Below are positions 1-6,463 of a DNA stretch of 8,654 nt, one piece after another. The stretch comes from JALYUA01 sp038229875. GTDB taxonomy: Bacteria; Acidobacteriota; Thermoanaerobaculia; UBA5066; Gp7-AA6. Position 1 is the stretch's first letter. Every line of letters begins with the position of its first letter. A program made the position numbers and the translations under genes. Location of the stretch: contig JBBROA010000150.1 in NCBI GenBank assembly GCA_038229875.1, positions 1-8,654 of the forward strand, written 5' to 3'. The notes under the pieces are model-generated. The model was not told the DNA's origin, ran no database searches, and saw nothing but the letters and a program-made list of their open reading frames with translations.

Positions 1-37
1 CGACCGCCGGCCTGCTCCCTCCGTTCGCTGCGGCTCC

Positions 38-88
38 CGCATCGAGAGGCTCCTCCTTCCCTTCGGTCAGGAGACTCCTCTCGATGCG
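38..88. repeat. Long imperfect hairpin upstream of the SDR gene
   Basis: Two 12-base arms, CGCATCGAGAGG (38-49) and CCTCTCGATGCG (77-88), are perfect reverse complements. Inside a symmetric 3x3 internal loop (50-52 against 74-76) is a second 5-bp stem, CTCCT (53-57) with AGGAG (69-73), closing an 11-nt loop. There is no T-tract on either side, so it does not look like a standard intrinsic terminator. It could be a REP-type element or a processing or termination structure at the end of a gene lying left of the window. The sequence at 1-37 shows no recognisable gene. Confidence 0.6.
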
Positions 89-125
89 AGCTTGGTCACC
101 AGCTCGACGGAAGCGCAGCTCCGCT

Positions 126-158
126 CCCTCTCCCGGCGGGAGAGGGTCGGGTGAGGGG
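126..158. repeat. Intergenic palindromic repeat, copy 1
   Basis: CCCTCTCCC (126-134) and GGGAGAGGG (138-146) form a perfect 9-bp stem around a 3-base GGC loop, followed by TCGGGTGAGGGG (147-158). The same right half recurs at 4733-4754. Sequences of this form (on the other strand CCCTCACCC-x-CCCTCTCCC) are, from general knowledge, common intergenic repeats of high-GC bacteria. Their function is unknown; a REP-like role is inferred. Confidence 0.65.
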
Positions 159-210
159 CACAGAGAGGCGCAACCGCGAAGGCATTCCGGGAGTTCGTTT
201 GAGGCCGGCA

Positions 211-216
211 TAGAGT
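211..216 (+). promoter_or_regulatory. Possible -10 element (TAGAGT) of the SDR gene
   Basis: TAGAGT fits the TANNNT form of an extended-range -10 hexamer and ends 8 nt before the ATG at 225, so transcription would begin at or next to the start codon. No TTGACA-like -35 lies at the usual distance. Between this hexamer and the ATG there is only GGAAAACG, a poor ribosome binding site. It is the weakest of the four such elements in the window; support comes mainly from the shared pattern. Confidence 0.3.
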
Positions 217-224
217 GGAAAACG

Positions 225-1067
225 ATGACGGCTTTTCCCGACATGACCGGCAAGACGGTCCTCGTCACCGGCGCGACCTCCGGGATCGGTCTCGAGACGG
301 CCCGCGCGCTGGCTCGCATGGGAGCGTTCGTCCTGGTGGGCGCGCGGGATCCGGCGCGCGGCCAGGCGGTGGTCGACGAGATCCGGGCGTGCGGCGGCCA
401 GGCGGAGCTCGCGACCGTCGACCTCGCCTCTTTCACTTCTATCCGCACGGTGGCTGCGCGCCTTCTCCCGGCGCACCCGAAGGTGGACGTTCTCGTCAAC
501 AACGCCGGGATGGCGTCCCGGAAGCGGGAGCTCTCTCCCGACGGGCACGAGCTCACCTGGGCCACGAATTTTCTCGGCCCGTTCCTTCTGACGCGGCTCC
601 TGCTTCCCGCGCTTCGGATGACCCCGGCGGCTCGGGTGGTCAACGTCAGCTCGGTCGGCCACAAGTCGGGACGGCTCGACTGGAACAACCTCGAGCTCGA
701 GCGCGGCTTCGCGACGTTTCGCGCCTACGCGAACTCGAAGCTGGCGCTGAATCTCTTCACCCGCGAGCTGGCGCGGCGAGAGCCGTGGCTTTCCGTCAAT
801 GCGGTGCACCCGGGAGCGATCGCGACGAACATCTGGCGCGCTGCTCCGGCTGCCGCGAGGTGGGTCCTCGAACGGGTTCTGCCGTCGGCGGAAGCCGGCG
901 CGCGCCCCGTCGTAGGTCTCGCCTCCGCGCCGGAGCTCGCCCGGGTCAGCGGCCGTTACTTCGACAAGATGCGGGAAGCGACGCCCTCCGCCGCCGCGCA
1001 GGACGACGCCGCGGCCGGCAGGCTCTGGGACATTGCGGAGAGGGAGACGGGTGCGGGGACGGGTTGA
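225..1067 (+). CDS. Short-chain dehydrogenase/reductase, retinol-dehydrogenase-like
   Basis: 280-residue cytoplasmic NAD(P)-dependent oxidoreductase of the classical SDR family. The Rossmann motif TGATSGIG is at residues 15-22, an acidic D66-L follows strand 3, NNAG is at 92-95, and the catalytic set is N115, S142/S143 (NVSS), Y168 and K172 (YANSK). HPGAIATN follows the active site. Arg41 after strand 2 (GARDPARG) suggests NADP(H) preference by analogy with retinol dehydrogenases. The C-terminal SGRYF and RLWDIAE segment also resembles the RDH11-14-like group. The substrate cannot be read from sequence; bacterial members act on varied alcohols, ketones and aldehydes. The frame is open back to an ATG at 84, but those 47 residues are Arg/Pro/Gly-rich repeat translation, so the ATG at 225 (MTAFPDM) is preferred; an ATG at 243 is the alternative. 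The stop codon lies inside the first unit of a heptamer array. The gene converges on the LACTB-like gene and shows no functional link to it. Confidence 0.93.
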   Translation: MTAFPDMTGKTVLVTGATSGIGLETARALARMGAFVLVGARDPARGQAVVDEIRACGGQAELATVDLASFTSIRTVAARLLPAHPKVDVLVNNAGMASRKRELSPDGHELTWATNFLGPFLLTRLLLPALRMTPAARVVNVSSVGHKSGRLDWNNLELERGFATFRAYANSKLALNLFTRELARREPWLSVNAVHPGAIATNIWRAAPAAARWVLERVLPSAEAGARPVVGLASAPELARVSGRYFDKMREATPSAAAQDDAAAGRLWDIAERETGAGTG

Positions 1068-1102
1068 GGGTTGACGGTTGAGAGTTGCGATTTGAAAGTC
1101 GA
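1061..1102. repeat. Heptanucleotide tandem array (GGGTTGA type)
   Basis: Six 7-bp units in continuous phase: GGGTTGA, GGGTTGA, CGGTTGA, GAGTTGC, GATTTGA, AAGTCGA. The first two are identical and the rest decay progressively. The TGA of the first unit (1065-1067) is the stop codon of the SDR gene, so the array begins inside the coding sequence. No intrinsic terminator is visible in the gap 1068-1156. Confidence 0.7.
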
Positions 1103-1132
1103 CCGTTTCAGCGTTCAGCCCAGCGGTCCGTC

Positions 1133-1153
1133 TGACCCCTGACCCCTCACGCC
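1133..1153. repeat. Short heptamer repeat (TGACCCC type)
   Basis: TGACCCC at 1133-1139 and 1140-1146 is followed by a degenerate TCACGCC at 1147-1153, ending 3 bp before the stop codon of the minus-strand serine hydrolase. Read on that gene's strand the unit is GGGGTCA. It has the same period as the array at 1061 but a different unit. Confidence 0.5.
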
Positions 1154-1156
1154 CAC

Positions 1157-2248
1157 CTACGGATTCAAGATCTCGATCAGCTGACGCGCCAGCACGCCCA
1201 CGTTCACGCTCTCCGTGTTCGCGAGGATGGCGACCGCGAAGCCACGGGCGGGGATCATCGCGAGGTACGTCGAGGTGCCCTGCTGGGAGCCGCTGTGGGT
1301 CAGGAGCTTCTCTCCCTTGCGGTCGATGATCGTCCAGCCGAAGTAGGGCGAGTCCTTCCCGTCCGTCGTCTTCATGGGGACCTGCATCTGCGCGAAGGTC
1401 TCGGGTTTCAACAGCTTGTTCGTGTGCAGGGCGATCGCAAACCGCCCGAGGTCGACCGCGGTCGAGACGAGGCCGCCCCCCGGAACCTTGTTGCTCGTGT
1501 CGGCCAGATCCGAGTTCCGGATCTCGCCGCTCGCCGCTTTGGCGTAACCACGGGCCCGGTTGGGAACGATCGATCCCTCGTCATCGACTCGCGTCCGCTC
1601 CATCGCCGCCGGTCCCGTAACGTTCTCGCGGAGGAAGTCCGCGTAGCTTTTTCCGGACGCCCCCTCGACGACGCATCCGAGCACGACGTAGCCGTAGGTC
1701 GAATACGTGTACGCCGCCCCCGGCTCGTGCACGAGAGGGTCCGATTTGAACGCCTCGAGGGAGGCGGTCACGCTGTCGTAATGGTGCGTGCTGTTGAAGT
1801 TCTCGTCGGCCTTGTAGTGGCGGATCCCGGCCAGGTGGCCGAGAAGCTGCCGGGAAGTGATCCTCTTCCCCTTGTTCGGGAACGCCGGGCATGCGCCCTG
1901 GATCGGAGCGTCGAGGTCCAGCCGGCCGCTCTCCGCGAGGCGCATCGCCGCAACCGCGGTGATCGGCTTCGAGATCGAGCCCAGGCGCCAGACGGTGGTC
2001 GCCGTGAACGGCACGAAGTTCTCGAGATCCGCGAACCCGTATCCGGCGGACCATCGCACTTCGTTCCCGAGGACGACGGCGACCGAGAGCCCCGTGATCG
2101 CCTGTGAGCTGATCGCCGCGGTGATCGCGGACTGGACCCGTTCGGCGGAGTCGCCGAGGGGAGAAGGCGCTGGGGTCTGCGCCCTCGCCATTCCTGCCGC
2201 AAGAGCGAGGGTCAGGAGGATGGCGAGCCGATTCCTCGAGGACCTCAT
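1157..2248 (-). CDS. Exported LACTB-like serine hydrolase (beta-lactamase class C / S12 family)
   Basis: 363 residues. An N-terminal signal peptide (basic RSSRNR, hydrophobic residues 8-21, likely cleavage after ARA at 23) points to export to the periplasm. The catalytic S91-x-x-K94 (SISK) nucleophile/base pair is present. Y182-S-T184 stands for the Y-x-N motif, and H318-S-G320 for the KTG-like box. The segments GHLAGIRHY (137-145) and YTYSTYGY (180-187) resemble the serine beta-lactamase-like protein LACTB, where the Y-x-N position is likewise YST. Family members are serine peptidases, esterases or DD-peptidase-like enzymes; the substrate here is unknown and true beta-lactamase activity is not implied. 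The length is normal and the C-terminus intact. The start is fixed by a strong AAGGAG site 8 nt upstream. It follows the YfhO-like gene by 15 bp, so co-transcription and a joint envelope role are likely. Confidence 0.93.
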   Translation of the reverse strand: MRSSRNRLAILLTLALAAGMARAQTPAPSPLGDSAERVQSAITAAISSQAITGLSVAVVLGNEVRWSAGYGFADLENFVPFTATTVWRLGSISKPITAVAAMRLAESGRLDLDAPIQGACPAFPNKGKRITSRQLLGHLAGIRHYKADENFNSTHHYDSVTASLEAFKSDPLVHEPGAAYTYSTYGYVVLGCVVEGASGKSYADFLRENVTGPAAMERTRVDDEGSIVPNRARGYAKAASGEIRNSDLADTSNKVPGGGLVSTAVDLGRFAIALHTNKLLKPETFAQMQVPMKTTDGKDSPYFGWTIIDRKGEKLLTHSGSQQGTSTYLAMIPARGFAVAILANTESVNVGVLARQLIEILNP

Positions 2249-2256
2249 GCCGGTTT

Positions 2257-2262
2257 CTCCTT
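2257..2262 (-). promoter_or_regulatory. Strong Shine-Dalgarno of the LACTB-like gene
   Basis: On the minus strand AAGGAG lies 8 nt before the ATG at 2248, within the 15-bp gap after the stop codon of the YfhO-like gene. It is the only clear Shine-Dalgarno sequence before any gene start in the window, and it fits translation of an internal operon gene. Confidence 0.8.
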
Positions 2263-2263
2263 T

Positions 2264-4678
2264 TCAATGTTCAATGACTGTCTCGCGCCGACGTTTCCGG
2301 CGTGGACGCGCGGCGACGAGGCCGACTGCGGCGGCGGCCAGGAGCGCAGCGCCCTGGGCGGCAACGCCGCGATGGAAGGGTTCCCGGTTCCAGGCGAAGT
2401 CGAACGTGTGGCGTCCGGCGGGCATCGCCACCGCGAGGTCGCGAGCGTTCGCGACGAGAACGCGCGCGGGGACGCCGTCCACCCGGGCGCGCCAGGCGGG
2501 AAAGTAGGTCCGGGAAAAGATCACGTGTCCCGGGGCTGGGGCATCCATGGTTCCCGAGGCCCGGTCGGGGAAAACGCCCGAGACCGCCAGAGCCACCGGG
2601 GCCCCGGGGGCGGCTCCGGCCGGCGCGGCGCCTTCCGGACCCGGCAGAACCACTTCTGTTCCTGGATCGAACGCAGCGGATCGGACGACCTCGAGCGCCG
2701 CGGAGAGAGAAGGCCGCCGGAGCGCGCGGGACGCCCACCGAACCTCCTCGAGCGGCGCGTTCGCGGCGTGCAGGAGAAGGTGCCGGCCAGCCACCTCCAC
2801 TCCGGTAACGGGGTGAAAGAGCGGGAAACTCTCTTCCCTGGCGGTGAGCGCCCAGCGCGCGCCTGCCGCGCGCAGCAACCGGCTTCGTTCCTCCGGAGTC
2901 GAGGCGCGCGCGGCTTCCTCCGAAAGGCGATTGAACCAGCCATAGGAGCCGTCGGGATCGCGGTCGAATACGTACGAGACACCGAACGCCTGCCCGGTCG
3001 AAGGGAGCAGCTGCTGCACGAGCGCCCGCGCGTAAGGGTCGAAGCGAGGCAATCCGTGCTTCTCCGGGAGCGCCGCATAGTCGGGTGGGGGCAGGTCCGG
3101 CGAGACGTAGAGCCTGCCCGCGGGGATGGCGGCGAGGAGGGCGGGCCGGCGGGCGACGTCTTTCGCGCTCGCGGACACGAAGAGCGGAAGTCCCCAGGGG
3201 AGCGCCAGCGCCGTGCAGAGGAGGGCGAGGGCGAAGCCGGGCCGCGAGGGCCGCCGCGAGAAAAAGAGGAGGGCCAGGAGCAGGACGGCCGCGGCCCCGA
3301 ACACCGCGTCTCCCCGCACCGACAGTCGGACCGCCGCGAGCATGTCCTCGCGGGCGAGGCCGCCGGGAAGGAGCGGCGAGATGCGGCCGTCGAGCCATCC
3401 GCCCGGCCGAGAGAGCGCGAACGCGGCGGTGTAGACGAGGAGGACGCCTCCGAAGAGCACGGCGGCTCCCCGGCGCGCGCGGGCGGCGCGGAACCGGTCC
3501 GCCGCGAACCCTGCGAGAAGAGCGATGCAGAGAGTCGTCAGCAGATAAAACTTGATCGGGTATCGAAGCCGTCGGAGAAATCCGATCGAAAACAGAATCC
3601 GGTAGAACGGAAGCGCGAGGCCCAGGCTGAAAAGCCACGTCGTCACCGCGGCCGCGGCGAGCGCGATCGTCCGGCGCTGCCAGAAATCCCGGCGGAGCGC
3701 GGCCGCGGCGATCGCGAGCAGCGGGAGGATGCCGAACGTGACGCACCAGATGTAAACGAGGTCCGGCTCGCTCGTCGGGTGGAACCAGCTCATTCCGCTG
3801 CCGACCGAGGAAGGATCTCCGCCGAAGCGCGGGAAGAGCCATTCCACCATCCGCAGTGGATGAAAGGGCGCGGCTCCGAACGCCTTCTCGGAGTAGAGGT
3901 GCTGCCCGCGATACGTGAGAGCGAAAATCGCCCGCAGTGGGAAGAGAAGCGCCGCGGCGAATCCGATCGCGACGAGGAGGGCGCCGCCGCCGGCAGCGGC
4001 GAGGGCGAGGAGGCGGGAGGTCCGGCGGCCGGCGGGAGTCCCCGCTACCTCGGCGAGGGCGAGGCAGCCGGCGAAGATTCCCGTCAGCAGGGAAAGCGCG
4101 GGCTCCCCCGCGAGCAACTGGAGCCCGAACGCAATGCCCGTTGCCGCGGCGGCGCGCGCGGTTTCGGCCGCGGAACGGGCCGCGGTCACCGCTAGGACGG
4201 CGGCGACGCACCACGGCAGCCAGGAAGCGGACGCGCTCGAATTGAAGAACGCCGAGCCGTACGAAAGCATCATCCCGGAGAACGCGTAGGCGGCGCCGGC
4301 GAAGAGGGCGCTTCCGGGAGAGATCCCGAGGCGCGCCGCGAGAAGACGCGCGCCGAGAAAGGCCCAGAAGACGTGCAGGAGGTAGTGGAGGTTGAACGCC
4401 GCCGAAGGGGAAGCGAGCTTTTCGAGTAGAACCGTCGGATACAGCAGCACGGCGTTCGGGTTCGCGAGGAGCGGCTCTCCGCCGGACGCCATGTCGTTCA
4501 CGAATGGAACGCGGCCCGCGTCGAGAGACGCCATCGCGACGCGCCGCCAGGGCCAGTGGGTGATCTGCGCGTCGCGAAAGACGAGGACGCGGGAGCCGAG
4601 GATCTCGGGGAGGAGAGGCAGAGCGAAAAGGAGCGCGACCCCCAGGGCCGTCGAGACCGTGCGCCAGCGCGGGGACAT
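2264..4678 (-). CDS. YfhO-family (GT-C-like) polytopic membrane protein
   Basis: 804-residue integral membrane protein. The first membrane segment is at about 9-25. The outward first loop holds FRDAQ (D36) and the G66-G67-x-P69-x3-N73-P74-N75 stretch ending in LYP, typical of YfhO-type proteins. About a dozen hydrophobic segments follow, to around residue 500. A soluble, probably extracytoplasmic domain spans about 505-760, with the family's late motif at 722-772 (Y725-FP-x-W729, V733-D734-G735, then MPAGRH and a final phenylalanine-rich strand). A last membrane helix at about 773-790 leads into a basic cytoplasmic tail (RPRRKRRR). In Bacillus, YfhO works with CsbB to glycosylate lipoteichoic acid from an undecaprenyl-phosphate-sugar; the donor and acceptor here are unknown. 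No Shine-Dalgarno precedes the ATG; a TAAACT hexamer lies 7 nt upstream. It heads a likely two-gene unit with the LACTB-like gene and is divergent from the GT39-like gene. Confidence 0.88.
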   Translation of the reverse strand: MSPRWRTVSTALGVALLFALPLLPEILGSRVLVFRDAQITHWPWRRVAMASLDAGRVPFVNDMASGGEPLLANPNAVLLYPTVLLEKLASPSAAFNLHYLLHVFWAFLGARLLAARLGISPGSALFAGAAYAFSGMMLSYGSAFFNSSASASWLPWCVAAVLAVTAARSAAETARAAAATGIAFGLQLLAGEPALSLLTGIFAGCLALAEVAGTPAGRRTSRLLALAAAGGGALLVAIGFAAALLFPLRAIFALTYRGQHLYSEKAFGAAPFHPLRMVEWLFPRFGGDPSSVGSGMSWFHPTSEPDLVYIWCVTFGILPLLAIAAAALRRDFWQRRTIALAAAAVTTWLFSLGLALPFYRILFSIGFLRRLRYPIKFYLLTTLCIALLAGFAADRFRAARARRGAAVLFGGVLLVYTAAFALSRPGGWLDGRISPLLPGGLAREDMLAAVRLSVRGDAVFGAAAVLLLALLFFSRRPSRPGFALALLCTALALPWGLPLFVSASAKDVARRPALLAAIPAGRLYVSPDLPPPDYAALPEKHGLPRFDPYARALVQQLLPSTGQAFGVSYVFDRDPDGSYGWFNRLSEEAARASTPEERSRLLRAAGARWALTAREESFPLFHPVTGVEVAGRHLLLHAANAPLEEVRWASRALRRPSLSAALEVVRSAAFDPGTEVVLPGPEGAAPAGAAPGAPVALAVSGVFPDRASGTMDAPAPGHVIFSRTYFPAWRARVDGVPARVLVANARDLAVAMPAGRHTFDFAWNREPFHRGVAAQGAALLAAAAVGLVAARPRRKRRRETVIEH

Positions 4679-4685
4679 TGCGTCG

Positions 4686-4691
4686 AGTTTA
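4686..4691 (-). promoter_or_regulatory. Possible -10 element (TAAACT) of the YfhO-like gene
   Basis: Read on the minus strand, TAAACT fits TANNNT and ends 7 nt before the ATG at 4678, with CGACGCA between. No Shine-Dalgarno and no recognisable -35 are present. This would give a leaderless or nearly leaderless message. Confidence 0.4.
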
Positions 4692-4719
4692 CGGGAGATC
4701 GGGATTCACTTTCCTCTCA

Positions 4720-4754
4720 CTCTCCGCTGCTCGGGAGAGGGTTGGGGTGAGGGG
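4720..4754. repeat. Intergenic palindromic repeat, copy 2 (degenerate)
   Basis: CTCTCC (4720-4725) pairs with GGAGAG (4734-4739) around an 8-nt loop. GGGAGAGGG (4733-4741) followed by TTGGGGTGAGGGG (4742-4754) matches copy 1 at 138-158 apart from small changes and one extra base. It lies in the 201-bp divergent gap between the two membrane protein genes. Confidence 0.6.
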
Positions 4755-4784
4755 CAGTCTCTGTCTCCCATGGATCGCCGCACT

Positions 4785-4819
4785 CTTTCCGCTTTCCGCT
4801 TTCCGCTTTCCACGTTTCG
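4785..4819. repeat. Heptanucleotide tandem array (CTTTCCG type)
   Basis: Units CTTTCCG at 4785, 4792 and 4799, then CTTTCCA at 4806 and a degenerate CGTTTCG at 4813. It sits between the divergent YfhO-like and GT39-like genes, 61 bp before the ATG at 4880. It has the same period as the arrays at 1061 and 8567 but a different unit, and it contains no stop codon on either strand. Confidence 0.7.
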
Positions 4820-4867
4820 CGCGGGACGCGGCTCCGAGCCCGGGGAGAGGCAGAAGGTTGGCGGCTT

Positions 4868-4873
4868 CATAAT
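4868..4873 (+). promoter_or_regulatory. Possible -10 element (CATAAT) of the GT39-like gene
   Basis: CATAAT matches the TATAAT consensus at five of six positions. With GGTTTG between, it ends 6 nt before the ATG at 4880, which places the expected transcription start on or beside the A of the start codon. No -35 box is evident 16-18 bp upstream. The identical hexamer lies at the same place before the STT3-like gene. Confidence 0.5.
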
Positions 4874-4879
4874 GGTTTG

Positions 4880-6436
4880 ATGCGACCCGCCGTCTCGGAG
4901 GTCCTCGCGCGCCGCGCGGGGCTCGGCGTCGTCGGGGCGTTTCTCCTGGTGTCGATTTGCTTCACCGGGCAGTTTCCGCCGTTCGCCAATCCCAACGAGG
5001 CCTCCCGTTACGCCGCAGTGTTCTCGGCGGTCGAGCTCGGCACGTTCCGCATTGACGACGCGCTGCCGGTCGTGGGGCAGACCGAGGACAAATCGGTTTC
5101 CGAAGGACATTTCTATTCGAACAAGGCGCCCGGGCTGGCGCTCGCCGCGACGCCGGTCTACCGGGCTCTACGGGTGCTCTTCCAGCGTCCGACGTCGGCG
5201 TTCGCGCCGATCTGGGTCCTGTTGCGGATTCTTGTCGTCACCTCTGTCTGCTGCGTGGCGTTCGAGGGGCTGCGCCGCCGCCTTGCCACTGCCACTGCCA
5301 CTGCTATCCGGCGCCCGGCGGCGGCGTCGATGGTCGTCGCGGCGCTGGCGTTCGGCACGCCCCTGCTCTTCTACGGCCGGTCGTTTTTCAGCCACGCCTG
5401 GACGGCCGCGCTGCTCTTTCTCTCGCTCGAAGCGATCCGCCGCGCCGAGGCGGCGTCGGCTTCGCGCCCGGCGCCGCCGCCCCGGCCGGGAACGTCCGGC
5501 GCCCTTCTGTGGGCGGCGGGCTTTCTCGCGGGATGGGCGGCGATCTCGGAGTACCCGGTCGCCCTGCTCGCCGGTCTCCTCCTGGTCCGGGCGGCCGCGC
5601 GGGGGCGATGGCACAGCGGAGCTCTATTTGCGGCGGGGCTCGTCCTTCCGCTCGCGGTGCTGATGGTCTACGACACGATCTGTTTCGGCTCTCCGTTCGT
5701 GCTGTCGTCCGCGCGCGAGGCGTTTCCGGAGTTCTCGCAGCTCGCGGGGACCGGCCTCTTCGGGTTCCGACTTCCGGACCCGCGCAACGCCGCGGGGCTG
5801 CTGTTCCACCCCGCTCGCGGGCTTTTCCTGTTCTCGCCGTTTCTGATCTGGGCGGTGCCCGGGTTCCTCGCCTGGCGGAGGAGCGGCGAAGAGCGCGCCG
5901 ACCGGATGTTCTGCCTGTGGGGCTCCGTCCTGTTCTTCGTCGCCATGAGCGCCTACCCGAACTGGCACGGGGGCTGGTCCCTCGGAAGCCGCTACCTGAT
6001 GCCGATCGTGTTCTTCCTCTCTCTGGCGGCCGCCCGGGCGCTCGATTCGCCGAGGTCGCGCTGGCTCTTCGCCGCCGCGGCCGCGTTCTCGATCGGAGTC
6101 CATGCCCTGGAGGCGCTGGCCTGGCCCTACTTTCCGCTGACGCTCGCCTGGCCGCCCCGCACCGGCTCTCTCTGGTTCCTGCAGCACGGCTGGCTCGCCC
6201 CCGCGCAGCCCGGGATCCCGGCGCTCGTGGCGCTCGCGATGGCCGCCGTCACGGCAGCTGTCGCGCTCGCCGCGGTCGCGTCCGGAACCGAAGCTCCGCG
6301 CCGCCGCTCTCTCGCCGCCGTCGCCCTCGGCCTCCTCGTGTTTGCGGCGACGCTCGCGGTCGCCCCTCCTCCGATCGAAGACGGGCGGCACTTCCGGGAG
6401 AGCCTCTTCGCACGGAAAGAGCGGGCGGGCCGCTAG
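4880..6436 (+). CDS. GT39/ArnT-like GT-C polytopic membrane glycosyltransferase (YSxKAPG type)
   Basis: 518-residue integral membrane protein. A first membrane helix at about 13-30 is followed by an outward loop with N39-E40-x-S42-R43-Y44 and GTFRIDD, the position where ArnT and protein mannosyltransferases carry their catalytic D-E. Next come E69-D70-K71 and the signature Y79-S-N-K82-A-P-G85. About ten further hydrophobic segments follow, and a late conserved W362-H-G-G-W366 with R371-Y372. Proteins with this layout are annotated as GT39-like or uncharacterised membrane proteins; transfer of a sugar from a polyprenyl-phosphate donor on the outer face is inferred and the acceptor is unknown. 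The ATG at 4880 is chosen over the TTG directly before it (4877) because a CATAAT element points to it; no Shine-Dalgarno exists. A (GCCACT)3 stretch encodes a short Ala-Thr run. It is divergent from the YfhO-like gene and its 3' end lies 27 bp from that of the STT3-like gene, with no clear terminator between. Confidence 0.88.
   Translation: MRPAVSEVLARRAGLGVVGAFLLVSICFTGQFPPFANPNEASRYAAVFSAVELGTFRIDDALPVVGQTEDKSVSEGHFYSNKAPGLALAATPVYRALRVLFQRPTSAFAPIWVLLRILVVTSVCCVAFEGLRRRLATATATAIRRPAAASMVVAALAFGTPLLFYGRSFFSHAWTAALLFLSLEAIRRAEAASASRPAPPPRPGTSGALLWAAGFLAGWAAISEYPVALLAGLLLVRAAARGRWHSGALFAAGLVLPLAVLMVYDTICFGSPFVLSSAREAFPEFSQLAGTGLFGFRLPDPRNAAGLLFHPARGLFLFSPFLIWAVPGFLAWRRSGEERADRMFCLWGSVLFFVAMSAYPNWHGGWSLGSRYLMPIVFFLSLAAARALDSPRSRWLFAAAAAFSIGVHALEALAWPYFPLTLAWPPRTGSLWFLQHGWLAPAQPGIPALVALAMAAVTAAVALAAVASGTEAPRRRSLAAVALGLLVFAATLAVAPPPIEDGRHFRESLFARKERAGR
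5285..5302 (+). repeat. In-frame hexanucleotide repeat (GCCACT)3
   Basis: Three perfect GCCACT units followed by a partial one inside the GT39-like gene encode alternating Ala and Thr between a basic RRR patch and the next hydrophobic segment. Being a multiple of three, copy-number change would keep the reading frame. The short run may be of no functional importance. Confidence 0.6.
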
Positions 6437-6463
6437 GAGTCTCGCTCCCGGCGGCCGCTCGGC

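Noticed and set aside
84..224. N-terminal extension of the SDR gene to an ATG at 84
   Set aside because: It would translate the hairpin arm and the palindromic repeat into an Arg/Pro/Gly-rich stretch with no SDR counterpart. The Rossmann strand begins just after the ATG at 225.
1295..2107. Open frame on the + strand opposite the serine hydrolase
   Set aside because: Antisense shadow with Arg-rich composition; the minus-strand gene has a signal peptide, SxxK and a strong ribosome binding site.
2267..4195. Long open frame on the + strand (642 codons) opposite the YfhO-like gene
   Set aside because: High-GC shadow: its translation is dominated by Arg, Gly, Glu and Pro without recognisable motifs, while the opposite strand has clear membrane segments and family motifs. 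The same applies to 2271-4214 on the minus strand.
4392..4880. Open frame on the + strand crossing the divergent gap
   Set aside because: It is antisense to the start of the YfhO-like gene and then translates repeats; there is no recognisable protein.
4872..4880. Two-codon upstream frame (ATG GTT TGA) overlapping the start of the GT39-like gene
   Set aside because: It overlaps the proposed -10 hexamer and has no ribosome binding site, so translation of it is unlikely; kept only as a curiosity.
6428..6456. Possible terminator between the convergent 3' ends
   Set aside because: Only a 6-bp GGCCGC/GCGGCC stem with a 17-nt spacer, one arm inside the GT39-like gene and no T-tract.
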